Positions 1-8,039 of a stretch of DNA of 64,000 bases are shown in pieces (position 1 is the first letter of the stretch; each line of letters starts with the position of its first letter). The notes beneath the pieces are model-generated. The model was given only the letters and a program-made list of their open reading frames with translations. It made no database searches and was not told where the DNA came from. The position numbers and the translations under genes were made by a program. Where the stretch lies: contig CALRQP020000005.1 in the NCBI GenBank assembly GCA_943370355.1, positions 78,980 to 142,979 on the forward strand, read 5' to 3'. Source of the DNA: JADCGM01 sp943370355 (GTDB lineage: Bacteria > Pseudomonadota > Alphaproteobacteria > Sphingomonadales > Sphingomonadaceae).

Positions 1-59
1 ATCGAGGCCGCAAAGGTCGCTGCCATCAGGCCGACGCGGGTGTTTGCGGCAATTGCCAT
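1..59 (-). CDS. ctaG: Cytochrome c oxidase assembly protein CtaG/Cox11, N-terminal fragment (cut by window edge)
   Basis: Only the first 19 codons are in the window, reading MAIAANTRVGLMAATFAAS. CtaG/Cox11 delivers copper to the CuB site of oxidase subunit I and is anchored by one N-terminal membrane helix, of which this would be the cytoplasmic start. The ATG at 59 shares its first base with the TGA of the upstream small gene (TGATG overlap), so translation is probably coupled. Identity rests mainly on position: in alphaproteobacteria ctaG follows ctaB and a tiny ORF in the aa3 oxidase operon. The sequence seen is too short to prove the family. Confidence 0.6.
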   Translation of the reverse strand, partial: MAIAANTRVGLMAATFAAS

Positions 60-175
60 CACATCAGCTTCGCGATGGTGATCGCGAAGAACAGGATCGC
101 GAGACCACCGAGCACCAGCCCGATCGCATTGTTGCGCGACCGCCGCTTGGCGAGAAACAGCTCATAGGGGGTCAT
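59..175 (-). CDS. Small single-helix membrane protein of the cox operon (38 aa)
   Basis: A 38-residue protein starting MTPYELFLAKRRSRN, followed by one hydrophobic helix (about residues 17-37). The ATG at 175 overlaps the ctaB stop by four bases (ATGA), and its own stop overlaps the next ATG by one base, so it is embedded in a translationally coupled operon. Small proteins of this sort are regularly found between ctaB and ctaG in alphaproteobacteria, and some are called CoxF-like. The N-in, basic-before-helix pattern suggests an inner-membrane protein with a cytoplasmic N terminus. A role in oxidase assembly is inferred from position only. Confidence 0.75.
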   Translation of the reverse strand: MTPYELFLAKRRSRNNAIGLVLGGLAILFFAITIAKLM

Positions 176-1083
176 GCGAACATCCGATCGACGACGAGCG
201 CCGCGAACAGCGCGAACAGATACAGGATCGAATAGGCGAACAGCCGCTTCTCGGGCTTCATCTGTGCCGGCTCGCTCGCATGCGACCGCCATACCGCGAC
301 GGCGAGCCACAGGAAGATCGCGCCGAGCACGGCCGCAGAGATTCCGAAGAAGGTTCCGGTCAGGCCGAGCGCGGTCGGCAGCAGCGTGACCGCGACGAGC
401 GGCAGCGAGTAAATGAGCACCTGCCGCCGTGTCTCGCGACGCCCGGCGGTCACCGGTAGCATCGGCACACCGGCTGCCGCATAGTCGCTCTTCATGAACA
501 GCGCGAGCGCCCAGAAGTGCGGCGGGGTCCACAGGAAAATGATCGCGAACAGCAGGACGGGGAGCAGCGTTACGTCACCCGTCGCCGCCGCCCAGCCGAT
601 CATCGGCGGGAAGGCTCCGGCCGCGCCGCCGATCACGATATTCTGCGGGGTCCGGCGCTTGAGCCAGACCGTGTAGATCAGCACGTAGAACAGGATCGAC
701 GCCGCGAGCAGTGCCGCCGCCGTCCAGTTGACCCCGACACCCATGACGAACACGCTGAAGATCGACATTGTGACGCCGAACGCCAGGGCCGAACCCCGGT
801 CCATACGGCCGCCGGGCAGCGGGCGATTGCGCGTCCGCTTCATCAGCGCGTCGATGTCCGCCTCGTACCACATGTTCAGCGCACCGGCGGCACCGGCTGC
901 GACTGCGATGCACAGGATGGCCGTCGCGGCGATCACCGGATGGATCGGCACCGGGGCAGCCAGCAGTCCGCACGCGCCCGTGAATACCACGAGGCGGATC
1001 ACGCCGGGCTTCATCAGCGCGACATAGTCGCGCCAATCGGCACCCGCCGCTGGAACGGCCAAACTGCTCTCGGTGACGTTCAT
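172..1083 (-). CDS. ctaB: Protoheme IX farnesyltransferase (heme O synthase)
   Basis: CtaB transfers a farnesyl group to heme b to make heme O, the precursor of heme A for the aa3 oxidase. The 303-residue product is a polytopic UbiA-family protein: DYVALMKPGVI near residue 20, the Asp-rich prenyl-diphosphate motif from N70 to D78 followed by KRTRNRPLPGGR, and a conserved loop WTPPHFWALA. I start at the ATG at 1083 (MNVTESS). The open frame extends 22 codons further upstream, but that would run into the ctaD stop at 1089-1091. It lies 5 nt downstream of ctaD and overlaps the next small gene, so it belongs to the ctaC-ctaD-ctaB-ctaG transcription unit. Length is normal for the family. Confidence 0.96.
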   Translation of the reverse strand: MNVTESSLAVPAAGADWRDYVALMKPGVIRLVVFTGACGLLAAPVPIHPVIAATAILCIAVAAGAAGALNMWYEADIDALMKRTRNRPLPGGRMDRGSALAFGVTMSIFSVFVMGVGVNWTAAALLAASILFYVLIYTVWLKRRTPQNIVIGGAAGAFPPMIGWAAATGDVTLLPVLLFAIIFLWTPPHFWALALFMKSDYAAAGVPMLPVTAGRRETRRQVLIYSLPLVAVTLLPTALGLTGTFFGISAAVLGAIFLWLAVAVWRSHASEPAQMKPEKRLFAYSILYLFALFAALVVDRMFA

Positions 1084-1088
1084 AAGCC

Positions 1089-2738
1089 TTACTTGATGAT
1101 CGGCAGCGTCTCGAACTGGTGGTGCGGCGGCGGCGACGACAGCGTCCACTCGAGCGTGGTCGCGCCTTCACCCCAATAATTGCCTTCCGCCTTGCGCCCG
1201 GCCGCGAGCGACCAGAACACATTGATGAAGAACACCAGCATGCCGACCGCCATGATCGCATAGCCGTAGCTCGCGATCAGGTTCCAGTGCGCATAGGCAT
1301 CCGGATAGTCGGGAATGCGGCGCGGCATGCCGTCCTGGCCGAGGAAGTGCATCGGGAAGAACAGGATATTCACGCCGATGAAGAAGATCCAGAAGTGCAG
1401 CTTGCCGAGGAACTCATTGTAGTGGCGGCCCCACATTTTGGCGAACCAGTAGTAGAAGCCCGCGAACAGGCCGAACACCGCGCCGAGCGACAGCACATAG
1501 TGGAAGTGCGCCACGACGTAATAGGTGTCGTGATAGATGGTATCGACACCGGCGCTCGACAGGATGACGCCCGTCACGCCGCCGACGGTGAACATGAAGA
1601 TGAAGCCGATCGCCCAGAGCATCGGGGTCTTGAAGCTGATCGAGCCGCCCCACATCGTCGCGATCCACGAGAAGATCTTGATGCCGGTGGGCACCGCGAT
1701 GATCATCGTCGCCGCCGTGAAGTACATCTTCGTGTTCACGTCGAGGCCCACGGTGTACATATGGTGTGCCCAGACGATGAAGCCGATGAAGCCGATCGCG
1801 ACCATCGCGTAAGCCATGCCGAGATAGCCGAACACCGGCTTCTTCGAGAAGGTCGACACGATCTGGCTGATCATGCCGAAGCCCGGCAGGATCATGATGT
1901 AGACTTCGGGGTGGCCGAAGAACCAGAACAGATGCTCATAGAGCAGCGGATCGCCGCCGCCGGCCGGATCGAAGAAGGTCGTCCCGAAATTGCGGTCGGT
2001 CAGCAGCATGGTGATCGCGCCTGCGAGCACCGGCAGCGCCAGCAGCAGCAGGAAGGCGGTCACGAGGATCGACCAGACGAACAGCGGCATCTTGTGCAGG
2101 GTCATGCCCGGTGCACGCATGTTGAAGATCGTCGTGATGAAGTTGATCGCGCCGAGGATCGACGACGCACCGGCAAGGTGCAGCGACAGGATCGCCATGT
2201 CGACGGCCGGCCCCGGGTGACCCGAGGTCGACAGCGGCGCATAGACGGTCCAACCCGTGCCCGCGCCCTTGAAGCCTGCCGGGCCCTCGACGAACTGCGA
2301 CCCGAGCAGCAGCAGGAAGGACGGCACCAGCAGCCAGAAGGAGATGTTGTTCATGCGCGGGAAGGCCATGTCCGGCGCCCCGATCATGATCGGCACGAAC
2401 CAGTTGCCGAACCCGCCGATCATCGCCGGCATGACCATGAAGAACACCATGATCAGGCCGTGCGCGGTGATGAACACGTTCCACATATGGTAGGATGCAT
2501 CGACGTTGCCGTTGGTCATCCAGGTCAGATACTGGATGCCAGGATGCGCGAGCTCGGCGCGCATGATGCCCGAAATCGCGCCGCCGATGATGCCCGCGAT
2601 GATCGCGAAGATCAGGTAGAGCGTCCCGATGTCCTTATGATTGGTCGACAGGAACCAGCGCGCGAAGAACCCCGGAAGGTGATCGTCGTGCCCATGGTCG
2701 TCGTGACCGGCGGCGTGTGCGTCTGCGGTATGTGCCAT
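1089..2738 (-). CDS. ctaD: Cytochrome c oxidase subunit I (aa3 type)
   Basis: Catalytic subunit of the terminal heme-copper oxidase in the inner membrane; it binds heme a and the heme a3-CuB centre. The 549-residue protein has twelve expected helices and the diagnostic motifs: GAPDMAFPRMNN (D-channel Asp), the low-spin heme His in TAHGLIMVFFMVMPA, GHPEVYIMILPGFG (CuB His, Glu and the cross-linked Tyr), the His pair in WAHHMYTVG, and VVAHFHYVLSLGAVFG near the C terminus. The N terminus carries a His/Asp-rich cytoplasmic stretch (AHAAGHDDHGHDDH), common in alphaproteobacteria. The ATG at 2738 lies 14 nt after the ctaC stop, consistent with one operon. Confidence 0.98.
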   Translation of the reverse strand: MAHTADAHAAGHDDHGHDDHLPGFFARWFLSTNHKDIGTLYLIFAIIAGIIGGAISGIMRAELAHPGIQYLTWMTNGNVDASYHMWNVFITAHGLIMVFFMVMPAMIGGFGNWFVPIMIGAPDMAFPRMNNISFWLLVPSFLLLLGSQFVEGPAGFKGAGTGWTVYAPLSTSGHPGPAVDMAILSLHLAGASSILGAINFITTIFNMRAPGMTLHKMPLFVWSILVTAFLLLLALPVLAGAITMLLTDRNFGTTFFDPAGGGDPLLYEHLFWFFGHPEVYIMILPGFGMISQIVSTFSKKPVFGYLGMAYAMVAIGFIGFIVWAHHMYTVGLDVNTKMYFTAATMIIAVPTGIKIFSWIATMWGGSISFKTPMLWAIGFIFMFTVGGVTGVILSSAGVDTIYHDTYYVVAHFHYVLSLGAVFGLFAGFYYWFAKMWGRHYNEFLGKLHFWIFFIGVNILFFPMHFLGQDGMPRRIPDYPDAYAHWNLIASYGYAIMAVGMLVFFINVFWSLAAGRKAEGNYWGEGATTLEWTLSSPPPHHQFETLPIIK

Positions 2739-2752
2739 GATCTGTATCTCGC

Positions 2753-3838
2753 TTAGAGGGCGGCCGGAGCGGGCGTTGCCGCCGCCGGTGCCGCCGCGAT
2801 GCGGGTGAGTTTGCCCTTTGCGTCCGCCGTGAAGCGCGGACCGGCGCTGCTGCCGCCGTTATCGGCTTCCTTCTTGGCGACCCAGGCGTTGAACTGCGCT
2901 GCCGGGACCACCTCGATGGCGATCGGCATGAAGCCATGCTTGGTGCCGCACAGCTCCGAGCACTGCCCGAAGTAAACGCCCGGACGATCGACCTTGAACC
3001 AGGTCTCGTTGATGCGGCCCGGAACGGCGTCCATCTTGAGCCAGAAAGCCGGCATCGCGAAGCTGTGGATCACATCGGCACCGGTGGTCAGCACCTTCAC
3101 GGTGGCACCGGCCGGCACGACGATCCGGTTGTCGACATCGAGCAGGCGCGGCGACCCTTGGGCGGCCGATTCCGCGTCGGTCAGCATCACCGAGTCGAAG
3201 CTGAACCCGCCATAGTCGGGATATTCATATTCCCAATACCATTGATGCCCTGTTGCCTTGATCGTCAGGTCGGGCTTGGGCGGATCATATTGATTGGCGA
3301 GCAGGCGGAAGGACGGCACCGCGACGACGACGAGGATGAGCACGGGAACGACGGTCCAGATCACCTCGACCAGCGTATTGTGCGAGGTCTTCGACGGAAC
3401 CGGATTGGCGCTTTCGCGGAAGCGGATCATCACATAGCCGAGCAGGCCGAGCACAATCAGGACGACAACGCCCATGATCGGCAGCAGCAGGTCGTTGTTG
3501 AGCCAGCGGCCATATTCGCCGATTTTCGTAACGGCCGGCTGCAGGTCCGTACCACCGGGGATTGGCTGGCCGATGCCCGGCGTCGGGGCGACGCGAACTT
3601 CGGGAACATCGGTGTTCGCAGCGCGCGTCGCTGAGGTTGAGCCCATGCCGTCGCCCGAATTGGCAGCAACGCCCGGCGCGAGCAGCGTCGAGCCCGGTTC
3701 GCTCGGTTTGGCGACGGTCGCCGCTTCGGCTTGCGCATTCGCGCCTGCGGCCGGTGCCGCAGCCGGTGTTTGCGCCTGCGAAACCGCCGGAAGCAGCATC
3801 ATCGCAACAGCGATCGCCCAGGTAGTCGTTCGTGCCAT
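2753..3838 (-). CDS. ctaC: Cytochrome c oxidase subunit II (CuA subunit)
   Basis: Accepts electrons from cytochrome c through the binuclear CuA centre and passes them to subunit I. A signal peptide (ARTTTWAIAVAMMLLPAVSQA) is followed by an Ala/Pro-rich low-complexity stretch (about residues 23-100), two transmembrane helices, and a periplasmic cupredoxin domain with HQWYWEYEYPD and the CuA ligand motif CSELCGTKHGFMP. I chose the ATG at 3838 because GAGG lies five bases upstream; ATG 3841 and TTG 3856 in the same frame are alternatives. The Ala-rich linker is longer than in many homologs. First gene of the oxidase operon as seen here. Confidence 0.96.
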   Translation of the reverse strand: MARTTTWAIAVAMMLLPAVSQAQTPAAAPAAGANAQAEAATVAKPSEPGSTLLAPGVAANSGDGMGSTSATRAANTDVPEVRVAPTPGIGQPIPGGTDLQPAVTKIGEYGRWLNNDLLLPIMGVVVLIVLGLLGYVMIRFRESANPVPSKTSHNTLVEVIWTVVPVLILVVVAVPSFRLLANQYDPPKPDLTIKATGHQWYWEYEYPDYGGFSFDSVMLTDAESAAQGSPRLLDVDNRIVVPAGATVKVLTTGADVIHSFAMPAFWLKMDAVPGRINETWFKVDRPGVYFGQCSELCGTKHGFMPIAIEVVPAAQFNAWVAKKEADNGGSSAGPRFTADAKGKLTRIAAAPAAATPAPAAL

Positions 3839-3940
3839 CATGCCCTCAATGGTCAACGCGCCGGATCGGAGCCCCGGCCAGAGTCTCGCGGCTTATAGGG
3901 AGCGCGCCACAGCGTCACAAGCACGGAGATGCGTCTATGT

Positions 3941-4765
3941 TCACCCGGCCTTCAGGTTCTGGAATTCTGCCGGTTGCCGGGACATCTGCGCCGTGATCGC
4001 AATCCGGGAGTCGTCGCCCGGAAGCATCGCCGCATTCCACAGCGCGACATATTCGAGGCCCTCCTCGATCGTGCGGCCGCGCCCGTGATTGAGCACCTGC
4101 TTGATGCCTGCGACCGCCATCGGCGACTTGCCCGCGATCTCCTTTGCCATCGCCAACGCGGCATCTACCGCGTTCGCCTGGCTGTCGAGCACGCTGTTGA
4201 GGAAGCCGTGCCGCAGCGCCTCCTCGGCCCCGAACCGCCGGCCGGTATAGGCGAGTTCGCGGATCAGCCCCTGCGGCAGCAGTGTCGGGATGCGCTGCAG
4301 GGTGCCGACGTCGGCGACGATGCCGACATTGATCTCCTGGATCGTGAAGAAACAATTGGCGGTGCCGATGCGGATGTCGCAGGCAGTCACCAGATCGACG
4401 CCGCCGCCGATGCAGCCGCCCTGCACGACCGCGATGACCGGGACGCGGCAGCGGTCGATGACGTTGAAGCTCTCCTGCATCTTGAGAACCTTGCGGCGGA
4501 AATGCTCGCGCAGGCGCGCGGTCTCGCCGTCGCGGTTGGCGAGCCCGTCCTCGGCCGCCCATTGCAGGTCGAGCCCGGCCGTGAAATGTTTCCCGCTTGA
4601 GGACAGCACCACCGCGCGCACCGATCCGTCGGCGGCGATCGTGTCGAACACGTCGATCATCTCGGTCCAGAAGGCGGCGTTCATCGTGTTGAGCGCCTCG
4701 CCGCGCGTCAGCCGCACATGCGCGACATGGTCGGCGACCTCGAGGCTCAATGTCTGCATTTCCAT
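3941..4765 (-). CDS. Enoyl-CoA hydratase/isomerase, dienoyl-CoA isomerase-like
   Basis: Crotonase-fold protein of 274 residues. The oxyanion-hole segments are present (GKHFTAGLDLQW near residue 65 and CIGGGVDLVTACDIR near 125). The segment IQEINVGIVADVGTLQRIP resembles mitochondrial delta(3,5)-delta(2,4)-dienoyl-CoA isomerase (ECH1): the Glu and the Asp thought to be its catalytic pair are both there. It probably shifts double bonds during oxidation of odd-position unsaturated fatty acids. The ATG at 4765 (MEMQTLS) follows GAAGGAG with seven bases of spacing, so the longer frame upstream is not needed. It diverges from the 2Fe-2S protein at 4796 with only 30 bp between starts, so the two promoters must overlap. 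Confidence 0.88.
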   Translation of the reverse strand: MEMQTLSLEVADHVAHVRLTRGEALNTMNAAFWTEMIDVFDTIAADGSVRAVVLSSSGKHFTAGLDLQWAAEDGLANRDGETARLREHFRRKVLKMQESFNVIDRCRVPVIAVVQGGCIGGGVDLVTACDIRIGTANCFFTIQEINVGIVADVGTLQRIPTLLPQGLIRELAYTGRRFGAEEALRHGFLNSVLDSQANAVDAALAMAKEIAGKSPMAVAGIKQVLNHGRGRTIEEGLEYVALWNAAMLPGDDSRIAITAQMSRQPAEFQNLKAG

Positions 4766-4795
4766 CACGCGGCTCCTTCGGCTAGTCTCCGTCGC

Positions 4796-5323
4796 ATGAC
4801 TCGCTTCACCGTCAACGGCAACCCCGTACAATATCAGCTTCCGCCCGAAACCCCGCTGCTGTGGGCGCTTCGCGACGCGTCAAACCTGACCGGCACGAAG
4901 TTCGGTTGCGGGGCGGGGCTCTGCGGCGCCTGCACCGTCCATATCGACGGCGTCGCGCAGCGCAGTTGCCAGGTCACGATCGGCAGTATCGAGGGAACCT
5001 TCGTCACGACGATCGAGGGATTGAGCGACGACCGTTCGCATCCGTTGCAGCAGGCGTGGATTGCCGAGCAGGTGCCGCAATGCGGCTATTGCCAGTCCGG
5101 CATGATCATGGCCGCCGCCGCGCTGCTCAAGCAGAAACGCCACCCGAGCGCCGACGACATTCGCGAGACGATCACCAACCTCTGCCGCTGCGGAACTTAC
5201 CCACGCATCCAGAAGGCGATTCTGCGTGCAGCCGAAGGCGGGGTGGCGACCGATGTGGCTGTTCCCGGCACCACGGTGGAACAGGCAGCCGAGCGCGTGC
5301 CGGCGATGGTCGAACCTCGCTAA
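4796..5323 (+). CDS. (2Fe-2S)-binding subunit of a molybdenum hydroxylase (isoquinoline 1-oxidoreductase alpha-like)
   Basis: Small iron-sulfur subunit (175 aa) of the xanthine-oxidase family. The N-terminal plant-type 2Fe-2S domain has GCGAGLCGACTVHIDG plus a fourth Cys near residue 60; the C-terminal helical domain has CGYCQSGM and the CRCGTYPRIQ pair. These give the two 2Fe-2S clusters that move electrons from the Mo cofactor. The molybdopterin-binding large subunit, usually the next gene, is absent: the next gene lies on the other strand. The ATG at 4796 is chosen because the conserved domain starts at MTRFTVNG. Either the large subunit is elsewhere or this copy is an orphan. Confidence 0.9.
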   Translation: MTRFTVNGNPVQYQLPPETPLLWALRDASNLTGTKFGCGAGLCGACTVHIDGVAQRSCQVTIGSIEGTFVTTIEGLSDDRSHPLQQAWIAEQVPQCGYCQSGMIMAAAALLKQKRHPSADDIRETITNLCRCGTYPRIQKAILRAAEGGVATDVAVPGTTVEQAAERVPAMVEPR

Positions 5324-5328
5324 AAAGC

Positions 5329-5356
5329 CGTCATCCCGGCGAACGCCGGGATGACG
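5329..5356. repeat. GTCATCCCGGC palindromic repeat (REP-like hairpin)
   Basis: A perfect 12-bp stem (5329-5340 with 5345-5356) with a GAAC loop, lying between the convergent stops of the 2Fe-2S gene and the nitronate monooxygenase gene. Related copies occur at 60216-60243, 60267-60294 and 63829-63850. It has no T-run, so it is better called a dispersed palindrome than a classical terminator, although it could act on both transcripts. Confidence 0.85.
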
Positions 5357-5367
5357 GGTCATAACCC

Positions 5368-6360
5368 TTACATCGCCCGATGCGCAGGGTAGCTTGCCAC
5401 GAGATTGGCTTTCAGCTTCGGCAAACGCCGCAGCGTCGCTTCGGCCTCGGCCAAGGTGCGCCGCACGATTTCCGCGCAGGACAGGATCTCGCGCACGCCA
5501 CCGCCGCCCTGCCCCGCCGCGAGGCACTGCGTCGCGGCATCCACGTCCAAAATGCCGCTGATCGGCCCGAGCCGGTTCTTCTGCACCGATTCCATGACCT
5601 GTAGCGGGAAGGGCTTCGCCGTCCGGTCGTCGAAGTCGCGATTGCTGTCATTGGCGATGGCGCGCAGCGTCTTGCCGGTGAACACGCGGCTGACCAGCGT
5701 GTCGGCTTCGCTCATCGCGACGATCGCGTCTTTATAGGGCTGCCCGGCATGCGCCTCGGTGCTCGCGATGAAGCGCGTGCCCATCCAGACGCCCTGACAG
5801 CCAAACGCCAGCGCCGCCGCAAGGCCGCGCCCGTCGAACAGGCCGCCCGCTGCGATGACCGGAATGTCGACCGCATCGACGACCTGCGGCCACAGCGCCA
5901 CCGACGCGACGCTGCCGGTATGCCCGCCGCCTTCGGTCCCCTGCGCGATCACGACATCGCAGCCGGCCTCCGCCGCCTTCACGGCGTGCCGGACAGTCCC
6001 GCACATGCTCATGACGATGATGCCGGCGGCATGCAGCTTCTCGATAATCGCGCTCGGCACGCCGAGACCGGCGATGAACGCCGTCGCGCCTTCCTCGATG
6101 ATGATGTCGACGCTGGCGGTCAGCGACTCGGGTTGGGCTGCGAGCAGGTCGACCCCGAACGGCTTGTTCGTCAGCGATTTCACCTGCTGCATCTGCTCGC
6201 GGATCTTGTGCGGCGGCATGCCGGCCATGCCGAGCGAGCCGAACCCGCCCGCCTCGCTGACCGCTGCGCAGACCTCGGCATAGGACACCCCGCCCATCCC
6301 TGCGAGCAGGATCGGATGCTCGACGCCGAGCAGGTCGCAGATCGGAGTACGGATGGTCAT
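5368..6360 (-). CDS. Nitronate monooxygenase (2-nitropropane dioxygenase family)
   Basis: FMN-dependent TIM-barrel flavoprotein of 330 residues that oxidises alkyl nitronates such as propionate 3-nitronate. Visible family features are the N-terminal TPICDLLGVEHPILLAGMGG, the central QGTEGGGHTG (glycine-rich FMN phosphate loop with the catalytic-region His), and IPVIAAGGLFDGRGLAAALAFGCQGVWMGTRFIA, which is the second phosphate-binding element. Length is normal. It may form an operon with the membrane protein upstream (6384-6791), 23 bp away. A short copy of its first 18 or so codons sits at 6803-6922. Confidence 0.9.
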   Translation of the reverse strand: MTIRTPICDLLGVEHPILLAGMGGVSYAEVCAAVSEAGGFGSLGMAGMPPHKIREQMQQVKSLTNKPFGVDLLAAQPESLTASVDIIIEEGATAFIAGLGVPSAIIEKLHAAGIIVMSMCGTVRHAVKAAEAGCDVVIAQGTEGGGHTGSVASVALWPQVVDAVDIPVIAAGGLFDGRGLAAALAFGCQGVWMGTRFIASTEAHAGQPYKDAIVAMSEADTLVSRVFTGKTLRAIANDSNRDFDDRTAKPFPLQVMESVQKNRLGPISGILDVDAATQCLAAGQGGGGVREILSCAEIVRRTLAEAEATLRRLPKLKANLVASYPAHRAM

Positions 6361-6383
6361 GATGGGATTTGCCTCCAGATCGA

Positions 6384-6791
6384 TCAGGCTGGCCGTGCAG
6401 CCGGGGTGCGCCGCCAGGCGACAGCAAAGAGCAGCATGAGCAGGCCGTCAATCATCCCCCCGACGAACGCGCCATCAATCGGCAACCGTCCGGCGGCGTA
6501 GAGCCACAAACAGGGAATGAAGAACGCGGCCTTTTCAAGCATGGCGACCGGCATGAGCCAGCGGCAGCCGACGGGATCACGCGCGACCAGGACAAAAAGC
6601 AGCTGCCAGACAAGCGCCGATCCATAGAAACCGTAGTAGAACTCGGGATGGGGTATCGGGCCGGGCCCGACCAAATGCTCGGCGAAAAGTCCCGGCACGA
6701 GAACCGCGAAGCCATAGGCAGCGGCGACGCCGAAGGCGATTCGCGCGAAGCGCGCGCCGGATGAAGCGCCTCTATGCTGGGGGTCGGTCAT
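6384..6791 (-). CDS. Unknown four-helix membrane protein
   Basis: A 135-residue protein that I do not recognise. After a short basic N terminus (MTDPQHRGASSGARFAR) it has about four hydrophobic segments (near residues 18-35, 50-70, 78-97 and 105-125) and ends in an Arg/Pro tail. The ATG at 6791 was chosen because the sequence before it in the long frame overlaps the remnant of a nitronate monooxygenase gene and is not hydrophobic. It precedes the intact monooxygenase on the same strand. No enzymatic motif is visible; no function is proposed. Confidence 0.6.
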   Translation of the reverse strand: MTDPQHRGASSGARFARIAFGVAAAYGFAVLVPGLFAEHLVGPGPIPHPEFYYGFYGSALVWQLLFVLVARDPVGCRWLMPVAMLEKAAFFIPCLWLYAAGRLPIDGAFVGGMIDGLLMLLFAVAWRRTPAARPA

Positions 6792-6802
6792 GACGGGATC
6801 GC

Positions 6803-6922
6803 TTATCGCTGCCCCGGCCTTGCGCGGCCGACCCGCGCTTCTGCCAACCAGCGGGCGTGCGCCAAGGGCAGGATCGGATGCTGGACGCCGAGCAGGTCGC
6901 AGATCGGGGTCTTCAGGGTCAT
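6803..6922 (-). pseudogene. 5' remnant of a second nitronate monooxygenase gene
   Basis: From ATG 6922 the frame reads MTLKTPICDLLGVQHPIL, nearly the same as the first 18 residues of the intact gene (MTIRTPICDLLGVEHPIL). It then diverges (PLAHARWLAEARVG) and stops at 6803-6805 after 39 codons. The matching DNA is 6866-6922 against 6304-6360. A duplicated or paralogous gene has evidently lost everything after its start, and the unknown membrane protein gene now follows. The start still sits close to the spermidine-synthase-like gene (6992) on the same strand, so it may be transcribed. Confidence 0.75.
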
Positions 6923-6991
6923 CGCGTCGCTCCGGGATTGGCGTCAATCCGCGCTTTATGGCCGGTTCCCGCGCCCGCGCCAATCTCGCGC

Positions 6992-7660
6992 TTATGGTAA
7001 GCGCGCAAGCCAGATGTGATGACGTGCGCCGCTCCGGCCCGTGGCGCGGACGGGCACTTCCTCGACGTCGAACCCGGCCTGCCGCAAGCGGCGCGTGAAC
7101 CCGGCGTCCGCCCCCGACGACCAGACCGACAGGATACCCCCGGGGCGCAGGGCGCGACCGATGCGCTGAAGCCCGGCCGGGTCGTACAATCGGTCGTTTT
7201 CGGCGCGTGTCAGCCCGTCCGGGCCATTGTCCACATCGAGAAGAATCGCGTCATAGGCGGCGTCGGCACCCGCAATGACATCGACCGCATCGGCCTCGAC
7301 GATCGCGACGCGCGGATCGGACAGCGAGCCGCCGTGCACCGCCGCCATCGGCCCGCGCGCCCAGGCGACAACCTCGGGGACCAGCTCGACGACGGTCACG
7401 CGTGCCGTCGCCGGCAGCGCGGCCAACGCCGCGCGGAGCGTGAACCCCATACCGAGGCCACCGATCAACAAGCTCGGCAACGCGCCCGTCGCCAGCCGCG
7501 CGCAGGTCAGCGTCGCAAGCGCTTGCTCGGACCCGCTCAACCGGCTGTTCATGAGCTCGTTTGCACCGAGCATGATCGAGAAATCGCCGCCGCGCTCGAA
7601 CAGCCGCAGCTGGCCGCCGCCCGGAATGTCGGCGCTGTCGATCAGCAATCTCGGCTTCAT
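6992..7660 (-). CDS. Spermidine-synthase-like SAM-dependent protein
   Basis: Rossmann-fold protein of 222 residues. It carries a short beta-rich N terminus (QLRLFERGGDFSIMLGANEL), the nucleotide-binding loop LLIGGLGMGFTLRAAL, an acidic strand end VTVVELVPEVV, and ILLDVDNGPDGLT, matching the polyamine-synthase/methyltransferase layout. The true spermidine synthase signature (GGGDGG) is replaced by GGLGMG, so polyamine synthesis is not assured; spermine/spermidine synthase-like protein is the safest name. The ATG at 7660 is the only sensible start. It diverges from phnA. Confidence 0.8.
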   Translation of the reverse strand: MKPRLLIDSADIPGGGQLRLFERGGDFSIMLGANELMNSRLSGSEQALATLTCARLATGALPSLLIGGLGMGFTLRAALAALPATARVTVVELVPEVVAWARGPMAAVHGGSLSDPRVAIVEADAVDVIAGADAAYDAILLDVDNGPDGLTRAENDRLYDPAGLQRIGRALRPGGILSVWSSGADAGFTRRLRQAGFDVEEVPVRATGRSGARHHIWLARLP

Positions 7661-7739
7661 CGTCCTGCTCCGGCGTCGCTATCGAGGCGACAGTGGCGCG
7701 GCTTGCCGCTACGGACCAGCGAAAGAATGGAGATTGGCC

Positions 7740-8039
7740 GTGAGCGACGACGACTATGTCTATGACGAAGCGAGCGGCGAATGGATCAGCGCCGCCGACG
7801 CCGCCGCGAAACCGGCGAGCGGCAGTGTCGAAGTGCGCGATTCGAACGGCAACCTCCTCGCCGATGGCGACAGCGTCACGCTGATCAAGGACCTGACTGT
7901 CAAAGGCGCCGGCCAGACGCTGCGCCGCGGCACCGTCATCAAGTCGATCCGCCTGACCGGCGACTCGCAGGAAATCGACTGCCGTTACGAGGGCATCAAG
8001 GGGCTGGTTCTGCGCGCCGAGTTTGTGAAGAAGCGGTAG
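7740..8039 (+). CDS. PhnA/YjdM-type protein lacking its zinc ribbon
   Basis: A 99-residue protein matching the C-terminal domain of the PhnA (YjdM) family: VRDSNGNLLADGDSVTLIKD, then KGAGQTLRRGT, then a CRYEGIKG segment and the closing EFVKKR. Family members normally begin with a zinc ribbon (two CxxC pairs). Here the equivalent stretch is DDDYVYDEASGEWIS with no cysteine. Start is GTG 7740 with GGAG eight bases upstream. The old link to alkylphosphonate use is doubtful for the family as a whole. Its stop codon abuts the stop of the convergent aldehyde dehydrogenase with zero bases between. Confidence 0.88.
   Translation: MSDDDYVYDEASGEWISAADAAAKPASGSVEVRDSNGNLLADGDSVTLIKDLTVKGAGQTLRRGTVIKSIRLTGDSQEIDCRYEGIKGLVLRAEFVKKR

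Noticed and set aside
1119..2756. 545-residue open frame on the plus strand opposite ctaD
   Set aside because: His/Arg/Asp-rich translation without domains; a shadow of the conserved oxidase gene in GC-rich DNA.
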